From JABDJZ01 sp047619685 (GTDB lineage: Bacteria; Bacteroidota; Rhodothermia; Rhodothermales; UBA10348): 27,989 nt of DNA. A program made the translations under genes and the position numbers. Position 1 is the first letter of the stretch; the number at the start of each line of letters is the position of its first letter. Shown here in pieces: positions 7,320 to 15,943 of the stretch. The notes under the pieces were generated by a model. The model did not search any database. It had not been told where the DNA came from and saw only the letters and a list, made by a program, of their open reading frames with translations. The stretch spans positions 1-27,989 of the forward strand of contig JBLHLC010000046.1 in the NCBI GenBank assembly GCA_047619685.1, in the 5' to 3' direction.

Positions 7320-8174
7320 ATGGTCTGGTCCCACGCACATCCGTTTCATTCGCGGCAAAACAAGTTGACGATCTGGCTGTCATCAAGAATCAAAAAACTG
7401 ACCGCGCCAAGAGCCCTTATTGCGATGGTGGTAGCGGGTTTGGCGGTCCACTGCGATTCCGCGCCGCAGACACCTGTCGCCATCCAACCGCTGGACGGCA
7501 TCCCAATGGCTGGCCTTCTCGCGTTCTTTCCTTTTGACGGGTCGCTGGATGACGCCTCTACCAATGGCCACCACGGGATCAATCACGGGGCGAGTTTCTC
7601 ACGCAATCGCTTCGGAAAAGACAGTAGTGCAGTCAGTTTCGATGGCATCGATGACTACGTCGACCTGAAAAACAGCAACACGCTGCAGATTCAATTACCG
7701 ATCAGTATCTCCTACTGGGTCCGGCTCTCGCAGGTGGAGAGTACCAGCGCTGCCTTTACCACGAACTTCAGTACGGAGGCCAACACCGGCATTTTCCTTG
7801 CTTTCGACAGCCGCGGAGGCAATCCGTCGATCAGTCTCGGAGATGGTGGGCCTCCCGGCTCGGCTAGCAGGCGCACTAAACATGCTGAGAATGGATTTGA
7901 GGCCGATCGATGGTCTCACGTCGTAGGTGTGGTTGAAGACTGGGACGAAATGACGGTCTATGTCGACGGGTCGGACGGTGGAGGCGCCTATGACGGTTCC
8001 GCTCGCGACCTGCATTACACAGGTGGCCCGGCCTCGCTCGGCAGGAGGGTGTCAACGCGTAATGGCCCATCCATCTTTTTTGGAGGTGTGATAGATGAAC
8101 TGGCGATTTACGGGCGAGCCCTCACGCTTGCCGACGTCGATCAGCTATTCGAAGGGCGGCTTTCAGAGCGATAA
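7320..8174 (+). CDS. Exported LamG/concanavalin A-like domain protein, possible lipoprotein
   Basis: The 284-residue product has a basic N-terminus, a hydrophobic stretch (ALIAMVVAGLAV, 32-43) and C45. The sequence LAVHC resembles a lipobox, but histidine before the cysteine is unusual, so lipidation is doubtful. Residues about 66-280 form a LamG-like jellyroll: LLAFFPFDGSLDDAS, AVSFDGIDDYVDL, ISISYWVRL, WSHVVGVVE, MTVYVDGS and the closing VIDELAIYGRALT. Such domains bind carbohydrate or protein on the cell surface. The start is uncertain: the ATG at 7320 gives a long n-region of about 30 residues, and a downstream non-ATG start could be used. It is convergent with the DUF1684 gene. Ligand unknown. 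Confidence 0.82.
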   Translation: MVWSHAHPFHSRQNKLTIWLSSRIKKLTAPRALIAMVVAGLAVHCDSAPQTPVAIQPLDGIPMAGLLAFFPFDGSLDDASTNGHHGINHGASFSRNRFGKDSSAVSFDGIDDYVDLKNSNTLQIQLPISISYWVRLSQVESTSAAFTTNFSTEANTGIFLAFDSRGGNPSISLGDGGPPGSASRRTKHAENGFEADRWSHVVGVVEDWDEMTVYVDGSDGGGAYDGSARDLHYTGGPASLGRRVSTRNGPSIFFGGVIDELAIYGRALTLADVDQLFEGRLSER

Positions 8175-8247
8175 GCCCCCGCTTGGCAAGAGGCCGAGAT
8201 TCTGATTTCGTCCGGACGCGTGCTTCGTGGCGCGCTTCCACCCAACG

Positions 8248-9156
8248 TTACTTGGCAAAATTCAGCTCACCCGCCTCAACGCGCGCGGCAATACGGTGGG
8301 AGCGCGGCGGAAGTGGGCACGTGGCGAAATCTGTGAAGGCGCAAGGCGGATTGTAGGACTCGTTCATGTCCAGAGCCACAGGACCGGATTCGCCCTCTGG
8401 TTTGTCAAACCAGACGTACCGACCGGCCGGATAGCTGGCGTCCCGATTGGTCTCATCCGAGAAGATGACGAAGTAGCTGGTCTCCGACGTGTCGGTAACG
8501 TCCATAGAGTACGAGATCCCGTCCACATCGAAGATGACTCTCCCCGGACTCTCTTCCAGCGATTCGCCCCCGGTAAATATGGCGACCGGAAACTGTTTCG
8601 GCGGGTCGTACGCTTCGAATCTCGCCGACAGGCGCCAGGCCGGATCGATGGGGAAGTTCTGGAGTCCGGGGAAATCAGTCCTTAGTGGATTCTTGTTGTC
8701 TCGCACCCGAAGCGCTCTACGGCCCTGAAAATCCCGAACAAACCAACTCAGTTCCTCAAATCTGAACGTGACCGGCGAATCATCGTCCCGAAAAGCGGAA
8801 ATAGATTGGGCAACCCACACACTGTCGGCTGATACCAGACCCGTCTGGTCAGGCGCCGGGGTGAAGGTGAGCAAGGTGTCGTCCTCGGAGAAAAAGCCAA
8901 GGTGGGCGGGTCCGCGAGGGAGGCGAATGTCCGCATCGTCACCGCTCCCGATTGTGGTCGTGTCGCCCGAGAACCAGTGGTAGTCGATCAGGGTGAGCCA
9001 AGAGTCTTCAGAGGTCAGGTCCTCCAGGCGCCATGCACGCCAGGCATTTACGTCTTCGGCGTGCTCCGAGGGAGTCAAATCCTGGATGCCCCCACATCCG
9101 ACCAGGAGGGTTACAGCGACTATTCCGGGGGAAAGAAATTGGCGCGACATGCTCAT
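8248..9156 (-). CDS. DUF1684 family lipoprotein
   Basis: The 302-residue protein has a lipoprotein signal peptide with lipobox LLVGC (C21), so it is probably anchored in the envelope. The body fits DUF1684. Early on it has WLTLIDYHWF followed by an FHA-like strand run (TTIGSGDDADIRLP). A DFP/NFPIDPAWRLSARF segment follows in mid-protein, then YPAGRYVWF. The hallmark C-terminal YNPPCAFTDFATCPLPP begins at 268, with C272 and C280. The function of the family is not established. It is divergent from the ABC exporter gene, with 59 bp between starts, so the two may share a control region. The family call is strong. Confidence 0.9.
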   Translation of the reverse strand: MSMSRQFLSPGIVAVTLLVGCGGIQDLTPSEHAEDVNAWRAWRLEDLTSEDSWLTLIDYHWFSGDTTTIGSGDDADIRLPRGPAHLGFFSEDDTLLTFTPAPDQTGLVSADSVWVAQSISAFRDDDSPVTFRFEELSWFVRDFQGRRALRVRDNKNPLRTDFPGLQNFPIDPAWRLSARFEAYDPPKQFPVAIFTGGESLEESPGRVIFDVDGISYSMDVTDTSETSYFVIFSDETNRDASYPAGRYVWFDKPEGESGPVALDMNESYNPPCAFTDFATCPLPPRSHRIAARVEAGELNFAK

Positions 9157-9215
9157 CTGTTTGGCGGATCACGTCAGGACGGTCCGCGTAGGCAGCGTCC
9201 AAACGCAGGGTTCCC
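9157..9215. promoter_or_regulatory. Divergent promoter region, DUF1684 lipoprotein / ABC exporter
   Basis: These 59 bases lie between two divergent starts. A CAGGG at 9206-9210 stands five bases before the GTG start of the exporter gene and is the likely ribosome binding site. I see no clear promoter consensus. Confidence 0.4.
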
Positions 9216-11018
9216 GTGGGATCGTTAGCTCAGCTAAACCTCTACTATCTAAAGTATAAGCATCTCTTCCTACCCGGTCTGTTGAGTGCGATGGCATCGG
9301 CCGCCGCTTCGATTGTTGTCCCGGTGGTGGTGAGGCAGGCTGTGGATGGCATTCCGAGAATGGTGGCCAATTACCAGGCCTTCAATGGGACGCCGGTTGG
9401 CGACTATCTGTACGCGAAGTTTTTTGCGACGCTGCTTGGCTTTGCCGGCATGATTCTCGGACTGAGTTTTCTTAGCGGCGTGTTTTCGTTTACGATGCGC
9501 CAGACGGTGGTCGTGGCCTCGCGGCACATCGAGTACGATTTGCGGAATCGTCTCTATGACCATCTCCAGCGGTTGTCCCATGGCTTCTATATCAGTCACT
9601 CCACCGGAGATCTGATTACGCGGGCCACGAGTGATATTGAGCAAGTGCGCCGATATATCGGGCCAGCCTTGATGTATACAACCAGGGCGTTGGTTGTGAT
9701 CGTGATGGCCATATCGGTCATGTTCTACATCTCTCCAGAGCTGACCGCCTATGCCCTGATTCCGATGCCTTTTCTGGGCCTCTCCGTGTTCTTCGTCGCT
9801 CGCATGGTGCATCAACGGTCAGACGCGCTTCAGGAGCAGTATTCGGAGTTGACTAGCCGGGTCCAGGAGTCTCTTTCCGGGGTTCGGGTCTTGAAGGCCT
9901 ATGCCCGCGAGACGGAGGAGCGGGCGGCGTTCGAAAAGGAAAGTGCGGCCTACCGCGACAGGTCACTTGATCTCGCGATGGTCGAGGCGGCGTGGCGGCC
10001 CGTGTTTCTGGTCTTGGTCGGACTGTCTACGATTATCGTGGTCTGGCAGGGTGGTCGTCTGGTGGCCGAGGGTGCCATAACACTGGGCAACATCGCCGAG
10101 TACATCATTTACGTGGCCCTGATGACGTGGCCGGTGGCGGCCTTTGGGTTCGTGATCTCGATGGTGCAGCGCGCAGCCGCCTCAATGACGCGCCTGCAGC
10201 GCATTTTTGACGCGACACCGGAAATAGAAGACACGGCCGTCACCAAGGCGGAACTCACGGAGGTAAAGGGCAAAATCACCTTCAAGGACGTCACATTCAC
10301 GTACGCCGAGAAGACCGAGCCCGTCCTTCGGAACGTCTCGTTCGAGGTGCCCGCAGGGACGACGCTGGGCATTGTGGGCCGAACCGGGTCTGGCAAAACC
10401 ACGCTGGTTGAAATGATTCCGCGCCTCCTAAGCGCGACGTCCGGGGCAGTGCTGGTGGATGACGAACCACTCGAGGCATACCCGATGGAGGTGCTTCGTG
10501 GGGCGATTGGGTACGTACCGCAGGAGGTGTTTCTCTTCTCGGACACCATCGCCGAGAATATTGCCTTCGGCCGGATGGACGCGTCAGAGGAACTCATCGA
10601 CGCCGCGGCCCTGGAAGCCGACCTTCTGGAAAACATCAGTGAATTTCAGGACGGCTTCCAGACGTTTGTTGGAGAGCGCGGGATCACCCTCTCAGGAGGG
10701 CAGAAACAGCGGACCTCCATAGCGCGGGCGCTGGTTCGCGACCCGCAGATCCTGGTGATGGACGATGCCCTGTCAGCGGTGGACGTGCGGACAGAGCGGA
10801 CTATCCTCGGGCATCTGAAGAAGCACTTTGGCCGGCGCACGATCGTCATCGTGAGTCATCGAATCTCGGCAGTCCAGGACGCAGACCTGATTGTTGTCCT
10901 CGAGGAGGGGACCATAGCGGAACGCGGGACACACGAGCTGCTCATGGAGCAGAATGGCCTCTACGCCAGCCTGTATCACAAGCAGTTACTGGAGGAGGAA
11001 CTGGCCGCAATGGCCTAA
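9216..11018 (+). CDS. ABC exporter half-transporter, degenerate-site subunit
   Basis: The 600-residue protein joins a six-helix type I exporter membrane domain (about 15-335) to an ATPase domain (about 350-595). Motifs are Walker A GRTGSGKTT (388-396), Q-loop Q436, LSGGQ (492-496), Walker B ILVMDD (512-517), D-loop SAVD (520-523) and switch H548. The residue after Walker B is Asp517, not the catalytic Glu. This marks it as the TM287/BmrC/YheI-like member of a heterodimer. With the next gene, 13 bases downstream, it should form an inner-membrane exporter for lipids, drugs or peptides; the substrate is unknown. The start is GTG, supported by CAGGG five bases upstream. The next in-frame ATG lies inside the first helix. 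Confidence 0.95.
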   Translation: MGSLAQLNLYYLKYKHLFLPGLLSAMASAAASIVVPVVVRQAVDGIPRMVANYQAFNGTPVGDYLYAKFFATLLGFAGMILGLSFLSGVFSFTMRQTVVVASRHIEYDLRNRLYDHLQRLSHGFYISHSTGDLITRATSDIEQVRRYIGPALMYTTRALVVIVMAISVMFYISPELTAYALIPMPFLGLSVFFVARMVHQRSDALQEQYSELTSRVQESLSGVRVLKAYARETEERAAFEKESAAYRDRSLDLAMVEAAWRPVFLVLVGLSTIIVVWQGGRLVAEGAITLGNIAEYIIYVALMTWPVAAFGFVISMVQRAAASMTRLQRIFDATPEIEDTAVTKAELTEVKGKITFKDVTFTYAEKTEPVLRNVSFEVPAGTTLGIVGRTGSGKTTLVEMIPRLLSATSGAVLVDDEPLEAYPMEVLRGAIGYVPQEVFLFSDTIAENIAFGRMDASEELIDAAALEADLLENISEFQDGFQTFVGERGITLSGGQKQRTSIARALVRDPQILVMDDALSAVDVRTERTILGHLKKHFGRRTIVIVSHRISAVQDADLIVVLEEGTIAERGTHELLMEQNGLYASLYHKQLLEEELAAMA

Positions 11019-11031
11019 CTGAAGACTGGCG

Positions 11032-12831
11032 TTGGCAAAAGAAGAGAAGAAAGACACCGAGACGAAGGAGGGCCTGGACGGACGTCTCCTGCGACGCATA
11101 ATCCTGCTCCTCATACCATACAAGCGGTGGGTTGCGTTGGCGTTCGTGACCGTGATGTCTGCCGCGTTCCTGGGACCTCTCATCCCCAAGTTGGTGCAGG
11201 TGACCATCGACACCTACATCGTTCCTGGGGACCTGGATGGCCTCCAGGGCATGGTCTGGATTCTGGTCCTGGTCCTGTTTGGCGAAGGCATTCTGTCGTT
11301 CATTAACGCCTATTTGACCCAATGGGTAGGTCAACAGGCCATTTATGACCTGCGCACCCAGGTCCATGGCCACATTTTCCGGCAGCCGCTACGCTTTTTC
11401 GACAAACAGCCTCTGGGGCGCCTGATTACGCGCGTCACGAGCGACGTGGAGTCGCTGAGCACTGTCCTTTCGGCGGGCGTGGTCACGATTCTGGGCGACA
11501 CCTTCACCATCATCTTCATCGCCGGGTTCATGTTCTCCCTGAACTGGGTCCTGGCGCTGGTGACGCTGGCCGTTGTTCCGGTGATGCTGTACGCGACCTT
11601 CTGGTTCAAGCGCAAGGTTAGGGACGCCTATCGGGACACCAGGAAGCAGGTGGCCAGACTCAATTCCTTCCTGCAGGAGCACATCACGGGGATGCGCATC
11701 GTGCAGATATTTTCCAGAGAGGGGGAAGAGTCGAGGCGCTTTACCGAGATCAACAATGATCACCGGGCGGCGCACCTCAAGACCATCTTCTACTTTGCGC
11801 TGTTCTGGCCGGCCGTCGACATCATCGCCTCCTCGGCCCTGGGTTTGGTGATCTGGTTTGGCGGCCTGAACGCCATGGGGGGAACGCTGACGCTGGGTGT
11901 CCTTATTGCATTCATCCAGTACGCCCGCCGGTTTTTTGAGCCGATCCGCAATCTCTCCGATCAATTCAACACGTTGCAGTCCGCCATGGCGGGTGCCGAG
12001 CGCATCTTCGGATTGCTCGACGAGGATGATGCCCTGCCCGAGAGAGACGAGCCCGTCCAGCTAAAGGAAACGCGGGGGGAAATCGAGTTCAAGAACGTCT
12101 GGTTTGCCTACGACGATGCTGGTGAGGAGCCAAACTGGATCCTGAGGGACGTCTCCTTCAAAGCACCCACAGGCGCGGTTGTGGCTATAGTGGGAGCGAC
12201 CGGGGCGGGAAAGACCACAATTATCAGCCTGCTGCTCCGCTTTTATGATATCCAGAAGGGCCAGATTCTGGTGGACGGAGTCGATATCCGGGACTACGTC
12301 CTGGTGGATCTCCGCTCCCGGATCGGACTTGTGCTGCAGGATGTGTTTCTGTTCTCGGGGTCGGTCGAGTACAATATCTCACTGGGTAGTGCGGACATTG
12401 ACCGCGCCAGGGTTGAGGCAGCAGCGCGGGATATCGGGGCGATGGAGTTCATCTCGCGGCTTCCCGACGGTTTCGAGCATGATGTCCGGGAGAGGGGGAT
12501 GTCCCTTTCGCATGGCCAGCGGCAACTGCTCTCTTTTGCGCGTGCGCTGGCGTTTGACCCCAAGGTTCTGGTCCTGGACGAGGCCACGTCGAGCGTGGAC
12601 ACGGAAACGGAACACATTGTACAGTCCGCCCTGGGACGGTTGATGGAAGGCCGTACGTCAATCGTGATAGCACACCGGCTCTCGACCATCCAGCACGCAG
12701 ACCAGATTCTCGTGATGCATCGGGGTGTAATACGCGAAAGCGGCACCCACCAGGAGCTTCTGGCGTCAGATGGGCTCTATCGGAGACTGTACGAGCTTCA
12801 GTACAAGGACCAGGAGGCCGAGGCGGCGTAA
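11032..12831 (+). CDS. ABC exporter half-transporter, catalytic-site partner
   Basis: The 599-residue partner of the preceding gene has a membrane domain at about 20-330 and an ATPase domain at about 348-595. Walker A GATGAGKTT (388-396), Q436, Walker B VLVLDE with catalytic Glu517 and switch H548 are canonical. The signature motif reads LSHGQ (492-496) instead of LSGGQ. In a head-to-tail dimer this weakened signature faces the Asp517 site of the first subunit, so one composite ATP site is degenerate and the other (this Glu517 with the partner's LSGGQ) is intact. That is the known layout of heterodimeric exporters such as TM287/288. The start is TTG (MAKEEKKD); the charged tail before helix 1 is normal for the family. 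A strong hairpin begins at the stop codon. Confidence 0.95.
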   Translation: MAKEEKKDTETKEGLDGRLLRRIILLLIPYKRWVALAFVTVMSAAFLGPLIPKLVQVTIDTYIVPGDLDGLQGMVWILVLVLFGEGILSFINAYLTQWVGQQAIYDLRTQVHGHIFRQPLRFFDKQPLGRLITRVTSDVESLSTVLSAGVVTILGDTFTIIFIAGFMFSLNWVLALVTLAVVPVMLYATFWFKRKVRDAYRDTRKQVARLNSFLQEHITGMRIVQIFSREGEESRRFTEINNDHRAAHLKTIFYFALFWPAVDIIASSALGLVIWFGGLNAMGGTLTLGVLIAFIQYARRFFEPIRNLSDQFNTLQSAMAGAERIFGLLDEDDALPERDEPVQLKETRGEIEFKNVWFAYDDAGEEPNWILRDVSFKAPTGAVVAIVGATGAGKTTIISLLLRFYDIQKGQILVDGVDIRDYVLVDLRSRIGLVLQDVFLFSGSVEYNISLGSADIDRARVEAAARDIGAMEFISRLPDGFEHDVRERGMSLSHGQRQLLSFARALAFDPKVLVLDEATSSVDTETEHIVQSALGRLMEGRTSIVIAHRLSTIQHADQILVMHRGVIRESGTHQELLASDGLYRRLYELQYKDQEAEAA

Positions 12832-12856
12832 GGGGAGTCGCCATGGCGGCTCCCCT
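12831..12856. terminator. Near-perfect palindromic hairpin between convergent genes
   Basis: AGGGGAG-T-CGCC-AT-GGCG-G-CTCCCCT folds as an almost perfect inverted repeat with a single T/G pair as its only flaw. Its first base is the last base of the exporter stop codon, and the convergent thioredoxin gene stops 18 bases further on. It is symmetrical and could serve both strands. Neither side has a T-tract, so it may act as a weak or factor-assisted terminator or as a 3' end stabiliser. Confidence 0.55.
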
Positions 12857-12873
12857 CGATCTCTGAACCAGGT

Positions 12874-13683
12874 CTACGATAGCCACATGTCAAACGTGCG
12901 TCTGTGGGCACGGGTGACCGAGTGCTCCGGCCCAAGAACGGTAAATAGAGCGACGCCAGCCTTCCTTGCAAAGTCGTCGAAGTAGTACCGGTTGGTCTGG
13001 AGCAATGCCAGCAGCGACTGGGCGGCAGTATCCATGTCTTGCGCTCTGAAGGCTCCCAGAGTCCGCGCGGCGTGCTCTGCACCGGGCTCCAGGGGCAAGT
13101 CTGTTTCCAGTGTCTCCAGGATGGCAGCCATGGCTCTGACGGCCTCTGAGGTCTGAACGTGTCTGGATTCACCCGACATGCCGTTCCCCGCAAGAGCCAA
13201 GGCGCGTGGCGCGTCTTCGAATACAATCAAGGCGCTGAGCATAGCGCTGGCCGCCGGATTGGTCGGCTGGGTCTCCAGGATGGCCTCGAGGGCGGATCTG
13301 GCGGCGGTCACATCGCCCGAGATCAGGGCATCCTCAGCCGTCGAAGCCAATTCATTCGATTCCGAAGGGATTGCCTTCTCAAGCCATTGGCGGACGGCGT
13401 ACTCCGGGAGAGCGCCCGTAAATTCGTCCACGACCTTACCGTCCACGAAAAGCTTGACGGCGGGAATTCCGCGGATTCCGTACTCGCCCGAAACGTCAGG
13501 GTACTGATCCGTATTCAGCTTTGCCAGTTTCCAGGCCCCCTCGGCTTCTGCGTCCAACTTCTCGAGGATAGGACCGAGCGTTCGACAGGGGCCGCACCAC
13601 GGCGCCCAGAAATCCACAAGAATCGGCGTGGTCCGGCTGGCGTCCAGCACCTCGGTCTGAAAATCTGTTACGTCGTGGGTCAT
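12874..13683 (-). CDS. Thioredoxin-TPR protein, CnoX/YbbN-like
   Basis: From the ATG at 13683 (MTHDVTDFQTEV) the protein has 269 residues. A thioredoxin domain (about 1-108) carries VDFWAPWCGPC with redox pair C30/C33 and the cis-Pro segment GIRGIPAVKLF. A helical TPR-like region follows (about 115-269). This is the architecture of CnoX/YbbN, a cytosolic chaperone-like thioredoxin that protects proteins from over-oxidation. E. coli CnoX lacks an active CXXC, whereas this protein has the complete WCGPC, as some other bacterial homologues do, so it may also reduce disulfides. The open frame extends to 13767, but those 28 residues overlap the divergent promoter and lack family resemblance. It is divergent from the TolB-like gene. 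Confidence 0.9.
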   Translation of the reverse strand: MTHDVTDFQTEVLDASRTTPILVDFWAPWCGPCRTLGPILEKLDAEAEGAWKLAKLNTDQYPDVSGEYGIRGIPAVKLFVDGKVVDEFTGALPEYAVRQWLEKAIPSESNELASTAEDALISGDVTAARSALEAILETQPTNPAASAMLSALIVFEDAPRALALAGNGMSGESRHVQTSEAVRAMAAILETLETDLPLEPGAEHAARTLGAFRAQDMDTAAQSLLALLQTNRYYFDDFARKAGVALFTVLGPEHSVTRAHRRTFDMWLS

Positions 13684-13757
13684 CGCGTTCTTCACTGAGC
13701 GTGTGTGGGGTACAGCGTAGCTTATTTGCCCCAGGAAAACCAAAAATCCAGTATCGG
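13684..13757. promoter_or_regulatory. Divergent promoter region, thioredoxin-TPR / TolB-like lipoprotein
   Basis: With the starts chosen here, 74 bases separate two divergent genes. This is inferred from layout; no recognised operator or consensus promoter was found. Confidence 0.35.
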
Positions 13758-14912
13758 ATGCGTACAACCGCTCAACTCGCCGGGTTCGGCATTTTTGCCT
13801 TTTTCATCGTCTTCGCGACGGGCTGTACGTCTGAACAAGGAGAGGCCGGTTACGATGCAAGTTCGGACAGTCTCCGGTTCGCAGGGGAGGCTCATCTCCG
13901 CAACATCCAGCAACTGACCTTCGGTGGAAACAATGCCGAGGCTTACTGGAGCCCGGACGGTGCAGAACTGGTGTTTCAGTCCGAGTGGTCAGAGCTGACT
14001 TCCAGGGGATGTGACCAGATCTTCCTGATGAATGCAGACGGATCCAACCGTGAGAGCGGCGCCCGATACGACCGTGTCTCTACAGATACCGGACGTACCA
14101 CGTGCTCGTACTTCCTTTCGGACGGTCGGATCGTGTTTGGCTCGACACACGGCGCAAGCGACGAGTGCCCCATCGCGCCCATGTTTGGGCGGGGCCGGTA
14201 CGTATGGCCGGTTTTTGGCGAGTACGATATCTACGTTGCCGACGCCGACGGGCAGAACGTGGAGGTCCTGATTGGCGGCCCGGGATATGACGCTGAGGCC
14301 ACGGTGTCCCCGGACGGGAAGTACATCATCTTTACGTCGACGCGTTCGGGCGATCTGGAGCTCTGGCGATATGAAATGGCCACTGGAGACCTGTTGCAAC
14401 TGACGGACCAGCTTGGATACGATGGCGGCGCCTTCTTCTCTCCGGACTCCCAGCAGATAGTCTGGCGCGCAGACCGGCCCGAGGGCGAGCGGGCAGATGT
14501 CTACAAGCAGTTGCTGGCTGACAATCTTGTGGAGCCCAGCGAGTTGAGTATTTACGTGGCCGACATTGACGGATCCAACGTGAAGAAGGTGACGGATCTT
14601 GCGGGCGCCAACTGGGCGCCGTTCTTCCATCCGGATGGCAAACGCCTGGTGTTTGCAACCAACCATCATTCCATGGACCAGGGCGGACGGATGTTTGACA
14701 TTTTCATGATCGGTGTTGACGGCACGGGATTGACCCAGATCACCACGTCCGGGACGTTCGACGCGTTTCCCATGTTCTCGCCCGACGGCTCGAAGCTGGT
14801 GTTCGCCTCCAATCGCAACGGCTCGAGGACGGAGTCTTCCGACACCAATATCTTTGTGGCGGATTGGGTGGAAGAGCCCGCCGACGTGGACAGGATGTTC
14901 GGGGCGCACTGA
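13758..14912 (+). CDS. TolB-like (PD40) beta-propeller lipoprotein
   Basis: From the ATG at 13758 the product has 384 residues and a clear lipoprotein signal (hydrophobic 8-20, lipobox ATGC, C23). An upstream ATG at 13701 would put 19 extra residues before the signal peptide and is less likely. The body has six PD40 blades marked by WSPDGAELVF (64), LSDGRIVFGS (120), VSPDGKYIIF (183), FSPDSQQIVW (227), FHPDGKRLVF (290) and FSPDGSKLVF (340), which fits a six-bladed TolB-like propeller. Extra cysteines C85, C116 and C137 might form a disulfide. It is likely anchored in the envelope and bound to other proteins; it is not TolB itself, since no tol/pal genes adjoin and the N-terminal TolB domain is missing. 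Confidence 0.9.
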   Translation: MRTTAQLAGFGIFAFFIVFATGCTSEQGEAGYDASSDSLRFAGEAHLRNIQQLTFGGNNAEAYWSPDGAELVFQSEWSELTSRGCDQIFLMNADGSNRESGARYDRVSTDTGRTTCSYFLSDGRIVFGSTHGASDECPIAPMFGRGRYVWPVFGEYDIYVADADGQNVEVLIGGPGYDAEATVSPDGKYIIFTSTRSGDLELWRYEMATGDLLQLTDQLGYDGGAFFSPDSQQIVWRADRPEGERADVYKQLLADNLVEPSELSIYVADIDGSNVKKVTDLAGANWAPFFHPDGKRLVFATNHHSMDQGGRMFDIFMIGVDGTGLTQITTSGTFDAFPMFSPDGSKLVFASNRNGSRTESSDTNIFVADWVEEPADVDRMFGAH

Positions 14913-14953
14913 AACGCCAAGCCCCGGGATCCATGGATGCACAAGCACGTTGT

Positions 14954-14969
14954 TTTAGCTTAGGCTAAA
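14954..14969. promoter_or_regulatory. Imperfect palindrome resembling a DtxR/MntR-type operator
   Basis: TTTAGCTTAGGCTAAA matches its own reverse complement at 14 of 16 positions and ends 14 bases before the troA-like start codon. Its TTTAG...CTAAA arms resemble boxes bound by DtxR/MntR-family metal-dependent repressors. Its place just before a metal uptake operon fits repression by bound Mn, Fe or Zn. The operator role is inferred; no regulator gene of that family is in the window. Confidence 0.5.
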
Positions 14970-14983
14970 CATTAAGTGTTGCC

Positions 14984-15943
14984 ATGCTAATTGGACTGGG
15001 GAGACTAAGATTCGGGGTACTGGCTTTGGCTGGCGCCATGGCTATGGGCCAGGGCGGATGTGCGCCGGGCGACGCCGCAACGGCAGACCTGTCGTTGCGC
15101 ACGATCCAGGTCGTGGCAACCACGAGCATGATTGCCGAAATGGCCCGCGGCGTGGGCGGAGAGCGGGTCGAGGTTGCCGGGTTGATGGGTCCGGGCGTGG
15201 ACCCTCACCTTTACAAGGCAAGCGAGGGAGACGTCTCCAAGATGGCAGGAGCGGACATTGTGTTCTACAACGGTCTGCACCTTGAGGGAAAGATGGCCGA
15301 GATCTTCGAGCAGATGTCCTCCATGCGCGTCCCGACCCACGCACTCTCCAGGGCTGTGCCCGCGGACAGGCTGATCTCGTCCCAATACTTTGTGGGCAAT
15401 CACGACCCGCACATCTGGTTCGACGCAGGGCTCTGGGCGCTTGCTGCCCGCCAAATGGCCGAAGACTTCGCCGCGCTGGACTCCACAAACGCAGGGGTCT
15501 ATCGCGAAAATGCGGCGCGATACGCTGATGAAATTCTTGAGGCGGACGCCTACGCCAAGGAACGGTTTGCGGAGATCGAACCCGCAAAAAGGCTCTTGGT
15601 GACCTCCCACGACGCCTTTGGCTACTTTGGACGCGCCTACGGCTTCGAAGTGCGGGGTTTACAGGGGCTATCGACGGCGACCGAAGCCGGCACGAGGGAC
15701 GTCCAGGAATTGGCACGTTTTGTTGCCGAAAACCGGGTGCCGTCCTTGTTCGTGGAGTCGTCTGTGTCTCCGCGCGGGATCGAGGCCGTCCGGGCCGCGG
15801 TGCGCGCAAGAGGATTTGACGTCCAGATTGGCGGGACACTTTTTGGAGACGCTCTGGGCGCCCCAGGCACAGAGGCAGCGACCTACATCGGGACCGTGCG
15901 TTCCAATGTCGACACCATTGTGGGCGGGTTGAACCATGATTGA
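14984..15943 (+). CDS. troA: Metal ABC transporter substrate-binding protein, TroA-like
   Basis: The 319-residue cluster A-I binding protein has a signal peptide ending GQGGC (C26), a somewhat weak lipobox, so it is probably a membrane-anchored lipoprotein. Predicted metal ligands follow TroA: H75 (VDPHLYK), H143 (DPHIWFD), H209 (TSHDAFGYF) and D289 (LFGDALG). Their spacings of 68, 66 and 80 are close to TroA's 65, 66 and 80. The third ligand is His rather than the Glu of PsaA-type manganese proteins, and there is no long His-rich loop as in many ZnuA proteins. Zn and Mn are the likely metals, but sequence does not settle which. It is the first gene of a four-gene operon and overlaps the ATPase gene by 8 bases. 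Confidence 0.94.
   Translation: MLIGLGRLRFGVLALAGAMAMGQGGCAPGDAATADLSLRTIQVVATTSMIAEMARGVGGERVEVAGLMGPGVDPHLYKASEGDVSKMAGADIVFYNGLHLEGKMAEIFEQMSSMRVPTHALSRAVPADRLISSQYFVGNHDPHIWFDAGLWALAARQMAEDFAALDSTNAGVYRENAARYADEILEADAYAKERFAEIEPAKRLLVTSHDAFGYFGRAYGFEVRGLQGLSTATEAGTRDVQELARFVAENRVPSLFVESSVSPRGIEAVRAAVRARGFDVQIGGTLFGDALGAPGTEAATYIGTVRSNVDTIVGGLNHD

Noticed and set aside
13989..14948. 319-codon open frame on the minus strand
   Set aside because: Antisense to the TolB-like gene; His/Val/Arg-rich shadow.
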